Of a stretch of DNA of 22,033 nt, positions 15,034 through 22,033 are shown piece by piece; position 1 is the first letter of the stretch, and each line of letters starts with the position of its first letter. The notes under the pieces were generated by a model. The model had not been told where the DNA came from and did no database searches. It worked only from the letters and a program-made list of their open reading frames with translations. The stretch comes from JAISDD01 sp031553935 (lineage in GTDB: Bacteria > Bacillota > Syntrophomonadia > Syntrophomonadales > Syntrophomonadaceae). The stretch lies in the NCBI GenBank assembly GCA_031553935.1, contig JAVBKS010000065.1, positions 1 to 22,033 on the forward strand, in the 5' to 3' direction. Made by a program: the position numbers and the translations under genes.

Positions 15034-15201
15034 CAATAACACTAATTTTTCTAATTGTCTCTATATATTTTCGATTATTAAGTGATGATCCTCCATTATT
15101 AAGCAAAGTTTGGAAGTATTGCTGACAGTATTATTTCTGACTCCGAGCCAGTCCAACTGAACAACAGGTAACATTTACGCATTTATTATTGCCTAAGAGA
15201 G

Positions 15202-15216
15202 AGGGGGGACCCCCCT
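15202..15216 (-). repeat. G6/C6 hairpin just after the holin-like gene
   Basis: AGGGGGG-A-CCCCCCT, starting 8 bases after the stop at 15224. The centre must open to form a loop, leaving about five G-C pairs. It may help end the transcript, but no U-tract follows. Confidence 0.4.
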
Positions 15217-15223
15217 CCCAGAT

Positions 15224-15499
15224 TTATTCCTTACTGTGCTTCCAGACTTGATTGGCATAAACAGCGGCTCCAGAGCAAAGAATACCCTGAATTGTGCCAC
15301 TTACAATGATAGAAATGTTTATTAGTCCGCCATTGATTTTAATGGTCCAAAGTGATCCTAAAACAATTCCAGTTAATCCTAACAAGGAAGGGATATACTT
15401 GTTGCCAATCCTTTCGCTCGATTTAATAAACTTGCCAATTGTCAGCAGTACTGGAATTAGTATCAACATTTGCGGATCAATAAAATTGGTATATTCCAC
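15224..15499 (-). CDS. Small two-to-three-helix membrane protein, phage holin (Hol44-like) family
   Basis: A 91-residue protein. It reads MEYTNFIDPQMLILIPVLLTIGKFIKSS, then a lysine-bearing turn, IPSLLGLTGIVLGSLWTI, a second turn, and IIVSGTIQGILCSGAAVYANQVWK at the C-terminus. The opening NFIDPQ...LIPVL..IG..IK and the closing GTIQGIL..GAAVYANQ are typical of the Hol44/Phage_holin_5_2 holin family, which forms membrane lesions to release endolysin. The start is a GTG at 15499 with AGGAGG seven bases upstream. No endolysin, integrase or phage gene lies nearby, so it may be a prophage remnant or a chromosomal membrane protein with another role. Family recognition is from memory of the pattern. 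Confidence 0.75.
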   Translation of the reverse strand: MEYTNFIDPQMLILIPVLLTIGKFIKSSERIGNKYIPSLLGLTGIVLGSLWTIKINGGLINISIIVSGTIQGILCSGAAVYANQVWKHSKE

Positions 15500-15906
15500 A
15501 ATCTAACCTCCTGAAAAATTTATTAGTAGTTGTCGCATTACAGTTCATTCTATATATAAAGCGAACCACGAAATTCATTTCCCGTTAATGTAATTAATAA
15601 ACAAATTTGCCAAATGCGCTGACCATAATTAGTCTATTCGATCTCAGATTAATTGCTACAATTCGTGATTCGTACCTGGATGTTATCGCAAGGAGATTTC
15701 CATAAAAAAACGGGGCCAAAGCCCCTTAATACTGTTTTTATGGTGTTTACAAGGCCTTACTGCATAGGCCCGAAGCATTTGTCTTTGCACTTGTATCCTG
15801 CCATCTAGCGTTACATCTTTGGGTATCTCGTCATGATGTCCCCCAACAAATAGCAAATAACTTTTTTTATTCTCAGAATGTTTATTCGCGAATCAATTTC
15901 ACGTAA
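15500..15906. other. Non-coding 407-base region: hydrolase 3' region, terminator and holin leader
   Basis: The right half (15727-15906) lies between the hydrolase stop and a clear terminator at 15703-15726 and contains several possible stems in minus-strand RNA, such as ACAAG...CTTGT enclosing TGCA...TGCA and GGCCT...AGGCC. The left half is the AT-rich leader of the holin-like gene, where I see no convincing promoter. No gene was found. Confidence 0.5.
15703..15726 (-). terminator. Rho-independent terminator
   Basis: On the minus strand AAGGGGC, loop TTTG, GCCCCG followed by a run of seven T. It is the clearest intrinsic terminator in the window and ends the hydrolase transcript, about 180 bases beyond its stop, or a short RNA made from that gap. 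Confidence 0.85.
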
Positions 15907-17304
15907 TCATATAGAGATCATGTTAATCCATGCTGACAAATCATCGATTACTCTCTGATCTACGTTATTGGGACTGTTATATTCAGTAATATCCCTGATT
16001 CCTTTGGTAGGCATGAAGAGATGATTAAGATCTTCATAAAGCTTGAACTCTACTCCTTGCTTATCACCCAAAATATTTTGCCATGCTTTAAAGTCTATAT
16101 CTGCATAGACTTGAAAATCTGCTCCACCTTGCATAAAGAGCATGGGAATGGTTAGTTCTTCGGCAATTTTCGCAGTATCGATTTCATTTAGGCTTGACCA
16201 ATAGGAAGCTTTTACCCCAAATACTTTTGTAATCTTGTCATCTGCACTTAAATTGTTAATTTGCTCAACTTGAGCTTTCACTTGCGCAAACAACGCGTCC
16301 TTTTCTTCTTGGCTTTTTTCGGCCATTGAAGCTATTGCTTCTTTATTTTGATCAAGGATCAATTCCTGCAGCTTTCTTGGTGACCCTGCTAAAGATACTA
16401 GAGCCTTAACTTCAGGATTATCCTTTGCAATTTTCGGAGCCATCATTGCACCCATACTATGGCCAACAACTATTATTTTACTAAAGTGTTCGTTACCAGC
16501 AGCTAATTCGATTGCTGCTTTCACATCATCTAAAACTTCATCATGAATAGTAATTTGTTCTCCAGCTTGGTCAGGATACTGAAAGTATCTCTTGTTATAG
16601 CGTATTGAAGCAATACCTCGAGCAGCTAAACCCTGGGCAATATCTTTGAAAGGTCTATTGGAGGCTGTTCCAATTGTTTCGTTCATGTCAGATTGCCCGG
16701 AACCTTGAACTAATACTACTACGGGGAATTTATCTCCCTCTTTAGGTACGGTTAGTATTCCATTCATCTTGATGTCTCCACTGCCTACTAAAATGCTGCT
16801 CTCGATAAGGGTCTCATTATTCGTAAGTTCCAGGCTAAAAGGTGCATAATTAAGCCAAAGTCCAGCTATATTATTGTTTTCATCATAAGAAAAAACAAGT
16901 ATTAAACCATTGTTTTCATAATCCAGTATCACAGTTATGGTTGCTAAACCGCCCTTTTCCGAATAGTTTTTTTCTCTAACTGACTTGTATGCTCCCAAAT
17001 CAATTGTAACCTGTTGCCAAGTTGCTTTTAACTTTTCAGCGTCTAAGGCTTTTTTCATTTTTTCTGAAAATGAAGAGGATATCGTCTCGAAATCGCCTTT
17101 GGTCATCTGCAATGCATAATCACTGCTTTTATTAAGTAATAACTGTTGATCGAATTGATGCTTGGTTATATCCGTCTTTTTACCAAATGAACTACAGGCT
17201 GAAACCGATAGTGCTAATATGAAAATCGGCCCCGCGGCTATAATTAAGTGCAGTCCTTTGCCAAGTTTTCTTCTCATCCTTTGACATCTTCTTGAAATAT
17301 GCAA
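15907..17304 (-). CDS. Lipoprotein alpha/beta hydrolase with N-terminal DUF3887-like domain
   Basis: A 465-residue exported serine hydrolase, counted from a TTG at 17304 with GGGAG seven bases upstream. An ATG at 17277 is a possible alternative but has its only purine run directly against it; the frame is open to 17466, overlapping the previous gene. A basic start and hydrophobic stretch lead to a lipobox LSVSAC (Cys37), so it is probably lipid-anchored. Residues about 51-161 look like the DUF3887 domain often found ahead of such hydrolases. The catalytic domain has VLVQGSGQSD, the nucleophile GHSMG (Ser283), Asp396 in GGADFQV and His428 in LNHLFM. The substrate is unknown; ester hydrolysis at the cell surface is likely. 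It lies 103 bases after the GNAT gene, probably the same transcript. Confidence 0.87.
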   Translation of the reverse strand: MHISRRCQRMRRKLGKGLHLIIAAGPIFILALSVSACSSFGKKTDITKHQFDQQLLLNKSSDYALQMTKGDFETISSSFSEKMKKALDAEKLKATWQQVTIDLGAYKSVREKNYSEKGGLATITVILDYENNGLILVFSYDENNNIAGLWLNYAPFSLELTNNETLIESSILVGSGDIKMNGILTVPKEGDKFPVVVLVQGSGQSDMNETIGTASNRPFKDIAQGLAARGIASIRYNKRYFQYPDQAGEQITIHDEVLDDVKAAIELAAGNEHFSKIIVVGHSMGAMMAPKIAKDNPEVKALVSLAGSPRKLQELILDQNKEAIASMAEKSQEEKDALFAQVKAQVEQINNLSADDKITKVFGVKASYWSSLNEIDTAKIAEELTIPMLFMQGGADFQVYADIDFKAWQNILGDKQGVEFKLYEDLNHLFMPTKGIRDITEYNSPNNVDQRVIDDLSAWINMISI

Positions 17305-17407
17305 AATAGAACTCCCTTCTAACTTTTCACTTCGGTTGATAAATCGTAGCTTTTCTATATTTATATTGAGCACTTCTCTCAATCGGTAACCTAAAAATCC
17401 AGCCTTA

Positions 17408-17848
17408 CTATTTGAACCATCGTATAAATGCCGTTTTATCTTTGCGATTGAATCCAGCATGCTCATAAAACTTCAGGGTTTTTTTGTCTTTTGCTCCTGT
17501 CATCAGCATAATCTTATAACTGTTCTCCTTGTCAGCTATTTTTTTTGCATAGTCAAGAAGTCTAGTTGCATATCCTCTCTCCCTGTAATCTGGATGGGTA
17601 ATTACATTTTCTATCAACGCGTATGGGCGTTGGTCGTTCGTTAGGTTGGGCACTATAACCATAACACAGGAAGAAACGATTTGACCGGCAACAATGCCGA
17701 CTATAATATGATGATAGTCATTGACTAGAATATCGTTCCAAATATTTTTAATATTTTCATTCAATTGAGGTTTTTTATTGTTATGCAAATGAGTATATAG
17801 TTGTAGCAAAAGATCTAAATCATCTGTCTCTATTTCTCTAATTTGCAG
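17408..17848 (-). CDS. GNAT-family N-acetyltransferase, probably with a CTG start
   Basis: A cytosolic acetyl-CoA-dependent acetyltransferase of about 147 residues. Seen: QIREIETDDLDLLLQLY at the N-terminus, the IENVITHPDYRERGYATRLLDYA core with the R/Q-x-x-G-x-A acetyl-CoA loop (RERGYA), and GFNRKDKTAFIRWF near the end. The substrate is unknown. The usual N-terminus begins at the codon before QIRE, which is CTG at 17848; AGGAGG lies eight bases before it. The alternative TTG at 17869 has no ribosome site and would coincide with the transcription start expected from TATAAT at 17880-17875. It is followed by the lipoprotein hydrolase and diverges from the HelD-like gene. Confidence 0.85.
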   Translation of the reverse strand: MQIREIETDDLDLLLQLYTHLHNNKKPQLNENIKNIWNDILVNDYHHIIVGIVAGQIVSSCVMVIVPNLTNDQRPYALIENVITHPDYRERGYATRLLDYAKKIADKENSYKIMLMTGAKDKKTLKFYEHAGFNRKDKTAFIRWFK

Positions 17849-17874
17849 GGTTTTCGCCTCCTCGATCAAGGTTT

Positions 17875-17880
17875 ATTATA
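17875..17880 (-). promoter_or_regulatory. Possible -10 box of the GNAT-hydrolase unit
   Basis: Perfect TATAAT on the minus strand, but no good -35 at 16-18 bases. It predicts a start of transcription near 17868. Confidence 0.35.
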
Positions 17881-17909
17881 TAGCTAGATGCCCGAAGGCA
17901 TCCTAAGAT

Positions 17910-17938
17910 TTGGAGCGGAGTTTAATAGGGAATATAAT
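17910..17938 (+). promoter_or_regulatory. Possible promoter of the HelD-like gene
   Basis: TTGGAG (17910-17915), 17-base spacer, TATAAT (17933-17938) on the plus strand. The -10 is perfect, the -35 matches at TTG only. It would give a leader of about 110 bases. Confidence 0.4.
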
Positions 17939-18027
17939 AAAAACTGCTGGGGCTTAATTTAATTGTCTCATTTAAAAATTTTAAGTACAAGTCTATAACT
18001 TAATCATAATATATGATAATCTAAACG

Positions 18028-18041
18028 CCTATAATTATAGG
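18028..18041. promoter_or_regulatory. 14-bp perfect palindrome touching the HelD ribosome site
   Basis: CCTATAATTATAGG is self-complementary and its last base is the first G of the ribosome site GGGAGGTGG. A bound protein there, or an RNA hairpin, could control translation or transcription of the gene. Confidence 0.4.
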
Positions 18042-18057
18042 GAGGTGGTTTTTTCTT

Positions 18058-19992
18058 ATGGATATGGATCATGAGCTTGAAAATATACATTTAACCAATT
18101 CAATCGAAATCGCGAAGGAACAAATCGCTATTCTTAGAGAAGAGGAAATAACAGCTAATTCCAATATAATTATTGCTAAGGAAGAGATGTATGCGGAAAC
18201 TTCTCATTCTATTGGCAATTTGTGGGATTCGGATGCTTTCGAGCAACTAGTGGAGCTAAATCAATATGCAGCCCAGGTTTCTAGAAGTATAGATAGTTAT
18301 GAAACCATAGTTTCGAATATCAGAAAACTGGAATTACTTGTGGAGTCACCCTACTTTGCCCGTATTGATTTTCATTTTGACAATCAGAACAATACAAAAA
18401 GCATCTATATCGGTCGATCAACCTTGAAGAAGGGTCGTCAAATTTTGATCAATGATTGGCGAGCGCCGATTTCCAGTGTGTTTTACCGTTTTGGCTTGGG
18501 CAAAGCTTTCTATGATGCACCAGCTGGAAGAATTACTGGAAACGTTAGCTTAAAAAGACAATACGAAATTAAGAAGGGAAACCTTGAGTATTTTTTTGAT
18601 GCTGATATTGAAATCTTAGATGAATTCCTGAGAAAAATGCTTTCTCAAAATGCTTCCCCTCAGATGAAAAGTATCGTAGAAACTATTCAGCGCGAACAAG
18701 ATACGGTAATTCGGGATTTAAAGAACGATCTGCTAATAGTACAAGGCGTCGCCGGCAGCGGCAAGACGTCAGTTGCCCTGCATCGTATTGCTTATCTAAT
18801 GTACAGCGGCTTGGCAAATAAGCTGTCCAAACAGAGTATAATTATTATATCGCCAAACAAAGTTTTCGAAAAATACATCTCACATGTGTTGCCTGATTTG
18901 GGTGAAGAAAATGTTCAATCGCTTCTAATTGATGATATTCACGAGATCGTGTTGGATAAACCTGATATTCAGACTCGAAATCAATTGATAGAAACCCTAA
19001 TGACCAATAATGGTGAATGGGTAAATACCATGAAAAGCTGTCTGCAATTCAAATGCTCTATTGAGTTTAAGCAAATGCTTGATAGGTTAAATACTAAAAG
19101 AGGCACTATGAAAGAAATCAATTACGCCTATCGGCGCCTATTTAATGAACGCAGTTACTTCAACCAAGTTGCCGGAGATGTGATGCTTCCTGATAATATC
19201 GATGATATTTGGTTATTTACTAATGAAAATTTAACTTCTTCACGAACTTATTTTGATGATGCTTCCGCGCTCACTTATCTTTATTTAAAACACAATATTA
19301 ATAGTGAATATCAACATATCCGGCAGGTTGTCATTGATGAAGCCCAAGACTATTACCCCCTGCATTTCGAGATATTCAAAAAGCTTTTTCCCAATGCTCA
19401 GTATACTATTTTAGGTGATATAAACCAAACTATCGAGAAACAGGAAAATTTGGCCTTTTATCAAATTCTTTTGGATATTTTCAGAAAAAAGCACAGTATT
19501 CTAGTTACATTAACCAAGAGTTTCCGCTGCTCCAATGAAATCATTCGGTTTTGTGCCGCCATTATCGGAGAAAACATCGAATCATTTGGACGCGAAGGAA
19601 CAAAACCCTCTATATTTAAAACTGAAAATGATGAAAAAACTGCCTCTCTGATAAAAGAAATTGAGGAAGCTAGGGCGGCAGGCTATCAATCTATAGGAAT
19701 ATTATGTAAATCCGAAAAGGAATGCCGGAATCTTTATACTTTACTCAAAGAAAAAATAGATATTCATATTATTAATAATGCCGCTAACTCTAAACTTGCC
19801 GGTACTTTTATTCTTCCGGTTTATTTATCCAAAGGGTTGGAATTCGATGTTGCCCTTTTATGGGGAGTCAATAAGAATAACTATTTTACCGAAAATGATA
19901 AGTCACTTTTATTCATCGGTTGTTCCAGAGCCTTGCATAGATTAAGCCTATTTTACACAGGAGAACTCAGTTCATTGCTTGTTGAAGCATAA
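18058..19992 (+). CDS. HelD-like UvrD/Rep superfamily ATPase (RNA polymerase recycling factor)
   Basis: A 644-residue superfamily I ATPase and the only plus-strand gene. Residues 6-100 form a predicted coiled-coil arm, then DWRAPISSVFYRFG (133-146), a HelD signature. Next come Walker A GVAGSGKTS (230-238), DEAQD (427-431), the SFR motif (488-490), KGLEFD (592-597) and CSRALHRL (622-629). HelD removes stalled RNA polymerase from DNA using ATP, and related proteins protect against rifampicin. It is shorter than the roughly 770-residue Bacillus subtilis HelD, with a reduced middle insertion, so it may be a clostridial class with different reach into the polymerase. The start is the ATG at 18058 with GGAGGTGG nine bases upstream. 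It converges on the histidine kinase gene. Confidence 0.88.
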   Translation: MDMDHELENIHLTNSIEIAKEQIAILREEEITANSNIIIAKEEMYAETSHSIGNLWDSDAFEQLVELNQYAAQVSRSIDSYETIVSNIRKLELLVESPYFARIDFHFDNQNNTKSIYIGRSTLKKGRQILINDWRAPISSVFYRFGLGKAFYDAPAGRITGNVSLKRQYEIKKGNLEYFFDADIEILDEFLRKMLSQNASPQMKSIVETIQREQDTVIRDLKNDLLIVQGVAGSGKTSVALHRIAYLMYSGLANKLSKQSIIIISPNKVFEKYISHVLPDLGEENVQSLLIDDIHEIVLDKPDIQTRNQLIETLMTNNGEWVNTMKSCLQFKCSIEFKQMLDRLNTKRGTMKEINYAYRRLFNERSYFNQVAGDVMLPDNIDDIWLFTNENLTSSRTYFDDASALTYLYLKHNINSEYQHIRQVVIDEAQDYYPLHFEIFKKLFPNAQYTILGDINQTIEKQENLAFYQILLDIFRKKHSILVTLTKSFRCSNEIIRFCAAIIGENIESFGREGTKPSIFKTENDEKTASLIKEIEEARAAGYQSIGILCKSEKECRNLYTLLKEKIDIHIINNAANSKLAGTFILPVYLSKGLEFDVALLWGVNKNNYFTENDKSLLFIGCSRALHRLSLFYTGELSSLLVEA

Positions 19993-20013
19993 TGTCCAAA
20001 AAAGGGGAAGGCT

Positions 20014-20036
20014 GGGACCTAATGAGGTTTTCTTGT
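20014..20036 (+). terminator. Weak candidate terminator of the HelD-like gene
   Basis: GGGACCT, loop AATG, AGGTTTT then CTTGTT. Four Watson-Crick pairs are extended by G-U pairs. It starts about 20 bases after the stop and lies in the 44-base convergent gap. Confidence 0.35.
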
Positions 20037-21758
20037 TCATTTTTCGATGTGTTTTACTTTGTTTGGCGGCAGCCATTGCCGCAGACATTCGGCTAGGTCT
20101 TTCGAATCGATGGGCTTAGATAAAAACCCACTAAACCCGTTTTCAATAAAGAGTTCTTTAGCGCCGCTCACTGCGTTGGCCGTTAGGGCTATTATGGGCA
20201 CATCCTTTGACAACCCGGATGTTTCGCGTATTAGAGCTGTCGCTTCCACCCCGTCCATTTCCGGCATCATGTGATCCATCAAAATCAAGTCATATCTCTG
20301 TGCGGCAGCTTTTTCAACAGCTTGCCGGCCGGTCGAGGCAAAATCCGGGGTGATCTCGAACTCTTCCAGCATATATGCCGTAATCTGCTGATTAATGTCG
20401 ATATCGTCTACTACAAGCACCTTTGCATCAGATGCAGCAAATTCTAAGGCACCACCAAACACTTCTGCAGGCGAAAAATCTTCCTTGGATCCAGCGGACA
20501 GAGGCAAGGTAACCGTAAACGAAGAGCCACGGCCATATACACTGGTCACCTCGATGGTGCCGTTCATCAAATCACACAGGCGCTTGGTAATTGCTAAACC
20601 GAGACCGGTGCCAACAACACCTTTGTTCTGCGAATGGTCAAGTCGCTCAAATGCGTTGAACAGAATGGGGATGGCTTCCGGGGCAATACCGACACCCGTA
20701 TCAGTAATGCAAAACACTACTTGTCCAGTTTTATCGACAGCGGCGTCAAAGCTTACGCCCCCCTCTTTAGTGTATTTCAAGGCATTGTTCAGCAAGTTAG
20801 TAAGGATCTGACGTATCAGGTCCTCATCCCCTATCAAGACTTTCGGGATAGAAGAATCGAATGCAGTTGTGAAGGTAAGTCCTTTATTAGCAAACATGAA
20901 CTCAAACATACTCTGGATATTCTCGAAGAAACCCTCCGACTTAAAAGGCTCCGGTACTACCTCCAACTTGCCTGCCTCTATCTTAGAAAAGTCAAGGATG
21001 TCATTGATCAAATTCAGCAAAACTGCAGAGGAATGCTGAATGTTCCGAAGGTATTCGCGCTGTTTATCATCCAGGCCCGTGGTTTTAAGCATTTCGGAAA
21101 GGCCGATGATAGCATTCATCGGCGTGCGGATTTCGTGTGATACGGTAGCTAAGAATTTCGACTTGGATTCGTTGGCCTTTTCTGCCTCCTGCTGTGCCAG
21201 AAGGAAATCAGTGGTATCAGAAAAGATAATCATCGAGCCCTCGGCGCCGCCGTTTACATCTAACATCGGAGTAACATGGACACTATAATACCTGGGTGTG
21301 CCCTCAGCGCTGAAAGAGATTCTTGCTGAAAATTCGACCGTCGCTTTATTCTCGTAAATATGCCTATAGATCGAAACCAGGGTTTCGGTAAAGCTTTTGT
21401 CTTCATAGGGTTTAAAAAGGTTCTTATACGACATCCCCTTTACAAGGCCGAAAGAAGGCAAATCGCAGGCAGCAAGGAAGGATTCGGTGCAGTAAGCAAG
21501 CTGTTCATCACGGTCGAATAACAGAATCATATCGGGACAGTTACCAAGCAACAAATTCATGTACCGTTCAAGCTCGGTGCGTTTTTCGTCGATTGTGCGG
21601 CTTAGTGAGTCTCTGGCAATAGCGCTAATCCGGTTGCGTTCAATGGTTCCTTCCAGCAGCTTTACGGAGCGTTTGAGTTTTCTAATTTCGCTTAAACTCT
21701 GCTGCTGCTCTTGGCGTAATATCTCATTTTCCTTTCGCAGTTGCTCCATTTCGACCAA
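20037..21758 (-). CDS. Hybrid sensor histidine kinase (coiled coil - PAS - HisKA - HATPase - receiver)
   Basis: A 573-residue soluble kinase with no membrane segment. Residues 3-70 are a coiled coil; about 68-185 a PAS domain (MILLFDRDEQLAYC...FL); 200-265 the dimerisation domain with phosphorylatable His208 in SHEIRTP. The ATP-binding domain has NLLNNALKYT (Asn325), DTGVGI (353-358) and GTGLGL (383-388). The receiver (446-565) has Asp451, Asp452, phospho-acceptor Asp495, Thr526 and Lys548. There is no Hpt domain, so the phosphate must pass elsewhere or the receiver acts within the protein. The start is a TTG at 21758 with GGAAGGGAG about ten bases upstream; ATG at 21749 is possible. It follows the FIST-protein gene by 39 bases, so the FIST protein is the likely cytosolic sensor of the pair. 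Confidence 0.93.
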   Translation of the reverse strand: MVEMEQLRKENEILRQEQQQSLSEIRKLKRSVKLLEGTIERNRISAIARDSLSRTIDEKRTELERYMNLLLGNCPDMILLFDRDEQLAYCTESFLAACDLPSFGLVKGMSYKNLFKPYEDKSFTETLVSIYRHIYENKATVEFSARISFSAEGTPRYYSVHVTPMLDVNGGAEGSMIIFSDTTDFLLAQQEAEKANESKSKFLATVSHEIRTPMNAIIGLSEMLKTTGLDDKQREYLRNIQHSSAVLLNLINDILDFSKIEAGKLEVVPEPFKSEGFFENIQSMFEFMFANKGLTFTTAFDSSIPKVLIGDEDLIRQILTNLLNNALKYTKEGGVSFDAAVDKTGQVVFCITDTGVGIAPEAIPILFNAFERLDHSQNKGVVGTGLGLAITKRLCDLMNGTIEVTSVYGRGSSFTVTLPLSAGSKEDFSPAEVFGGALEFAASDAKVLVVDDIDINQQITAYMLEEFEITPDFASTGRQAVEKAAAQRYDLILMDHMMPEMDGVEATALIRETSGLSKDVPIIALTANAVSGAKELFIENGFSGFLSKPIDSKDLAECLRQWLPPNKVKHIEK

Positions 21759-21797
21759 TGCCGTTCATCTCCCTTCCATCACTATATGCGGATCTTG

Positions 21798-22033
21798 TCA
21801 AATTGCACAAATGATTAGGGTATTGTTGTGATTGCGGTTTACAGTTGTACCATCAGCAGCGTACACAGGACATAATTCGCCTCCAGAGTAGGAAGTGATG
21901 AAGGTCTTTTCGGTCTTGCGCAGCAATTCGTTAGCAGCCTTCATTTCCGCTAGGCCTTCATACCCTTGAGAGAAAAAACGACCGATACAGGAACAAATAA
22001 TAAAAGTACCCTACGGGTCGTCAGCAAACGCCT
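21798..22033 (-). pseudogene. FIST-domain protein C-terminus, interrupted by an in-frame TAG
   Basis: Reading left from the window edge, the frame gives AFADDP, then TAG at 22013-22011, then GTFIICSCIGRFFSQGYEGL, and on through SYSGGELCPVYAADGT to RNHNNTLIICAI and a TGA at 21798. The SCIGR, SYSGGE.CPV and HN.TL blocks are typical of the FIST_C domain, a small-ligand sensing module that often sits next to signalling proteins. Coding potential continues on both sides of the TAG, so it looks like one gene with a nonsense codon: a pseudogene, a sequencing error, or readthrough. The rest lies outside the window. The kinase gene starts 39 bases downstream. Confidence 0.7.

Noticed and set aside
15181..15499. 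Prophage region
   Set aside because: Only one holin-like gene; no integrase, lysin, structural gene or attachment repeats were seen.
15727..15906. Cobalamin or cyclic-di-GMP riboswitch, because of CAGGATAC and GCAAAG-like pieces
   Set aside because: The flanking conserved blocks of either class are missing, and it lies downstream of a gene, not upstream.
17305..17466. N-terminal extension of the lipoprotein hydrolase to 17466
   Set aside because: It overlaps the GNAT gene and would bury the signal peptide and lipobox about 90 residues inside.
18030..18035. TATAAT inside the palindrome before helD as its -10 box
   Set aside because: No -35 at the right distance, and transcription would start within the ribosome site.
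22011..22013. TAG read as pyrrolysine
   Set aside because: No evidence for Pyl machinery in the window and no reason for Pyl in a FIST domain; a nonsense mutation or sequence error is simpler.

Overview
The window looks like chromosome of an anaerobic, AT-rich Bacillota (Clostridia or Negativicutes type, for example Desulfitobacterium- or Sporomusa-like relatives; genus not resolved). Reasons: strong AGGAGG ribosome sites, frequent TTG/GTG starts, a MarR regulator, an InlB-repeat/copper-amine-oxidase-N surface protein, a HelD-type ATPase, and a fatty-acid CoA catabolic cluster next to respiratory ammonia-forming nitrite reduction. All genes but one (the HelD-like gene at 18058-19992) are on the minus strand. 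No rRNA, tRNA, CRISPR or transposase was seen.

Region 1 (1-8360) is an acyl-CoA cluster. In transcription order it holds an AMACR/CaiB-like family III CoA-transferase or racemase (7880-6705), a family I CoA-transferase (5898-4537), then a likely operon of HSD10-like 3-hydroxyacyl-CoA dehydrogenase, thiolase, a second family I CoA-transferase and the start of an acyl-CoA dehydrogenase that runs off the left edge. Together they give CoA activation, alpha,beta-dehydrogenation, 3-hydroxyacyl oxidation and thiolysis. No enoyl-CoA hydratase is in view. Each of the three transcription units is preceded, 220-360 bases upstream, by nearly the same promoter: TTGAC(T/G), 17 bases, TAAAAT, with the palindrome ATTATTAATAAT (perfect in two, 10 of 12 in the third) at the same place against the -10 box. 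I read this as one regulon controlled by one unidentified repressor or activator.

Region 2 (8361-10705) holds a secreted InlB-repeat protein and a MarR regulator with a His/Cys-rich tail. The MarR promoter carries three GGTACC boxes, which suggests autoregulation.

Region 3 (11015-14968) is nrfH-nrfA (tetraheme quinol dehydrogenase and pentaheme nitrite reductase with a CXXCK active-site heme) followed by resB and ccsA for cytochrome c maturation. The maturation genes are well placed to serve the reductase. A perfect 14-bp inverted repeat lies just upstream of nrfH.

Region 4 (15224-22033) is mixed: a lone Hol44-type holin-like protein, a lipoprotein alpha/beta hydrolase, a GNAT acetyltransferase that probably starts at CTG, the divergent HelD-like ATPase, a hybrid histidine kinase, and the C-terminus of a FIST-domain protein interrupted by an in-frame TAG.
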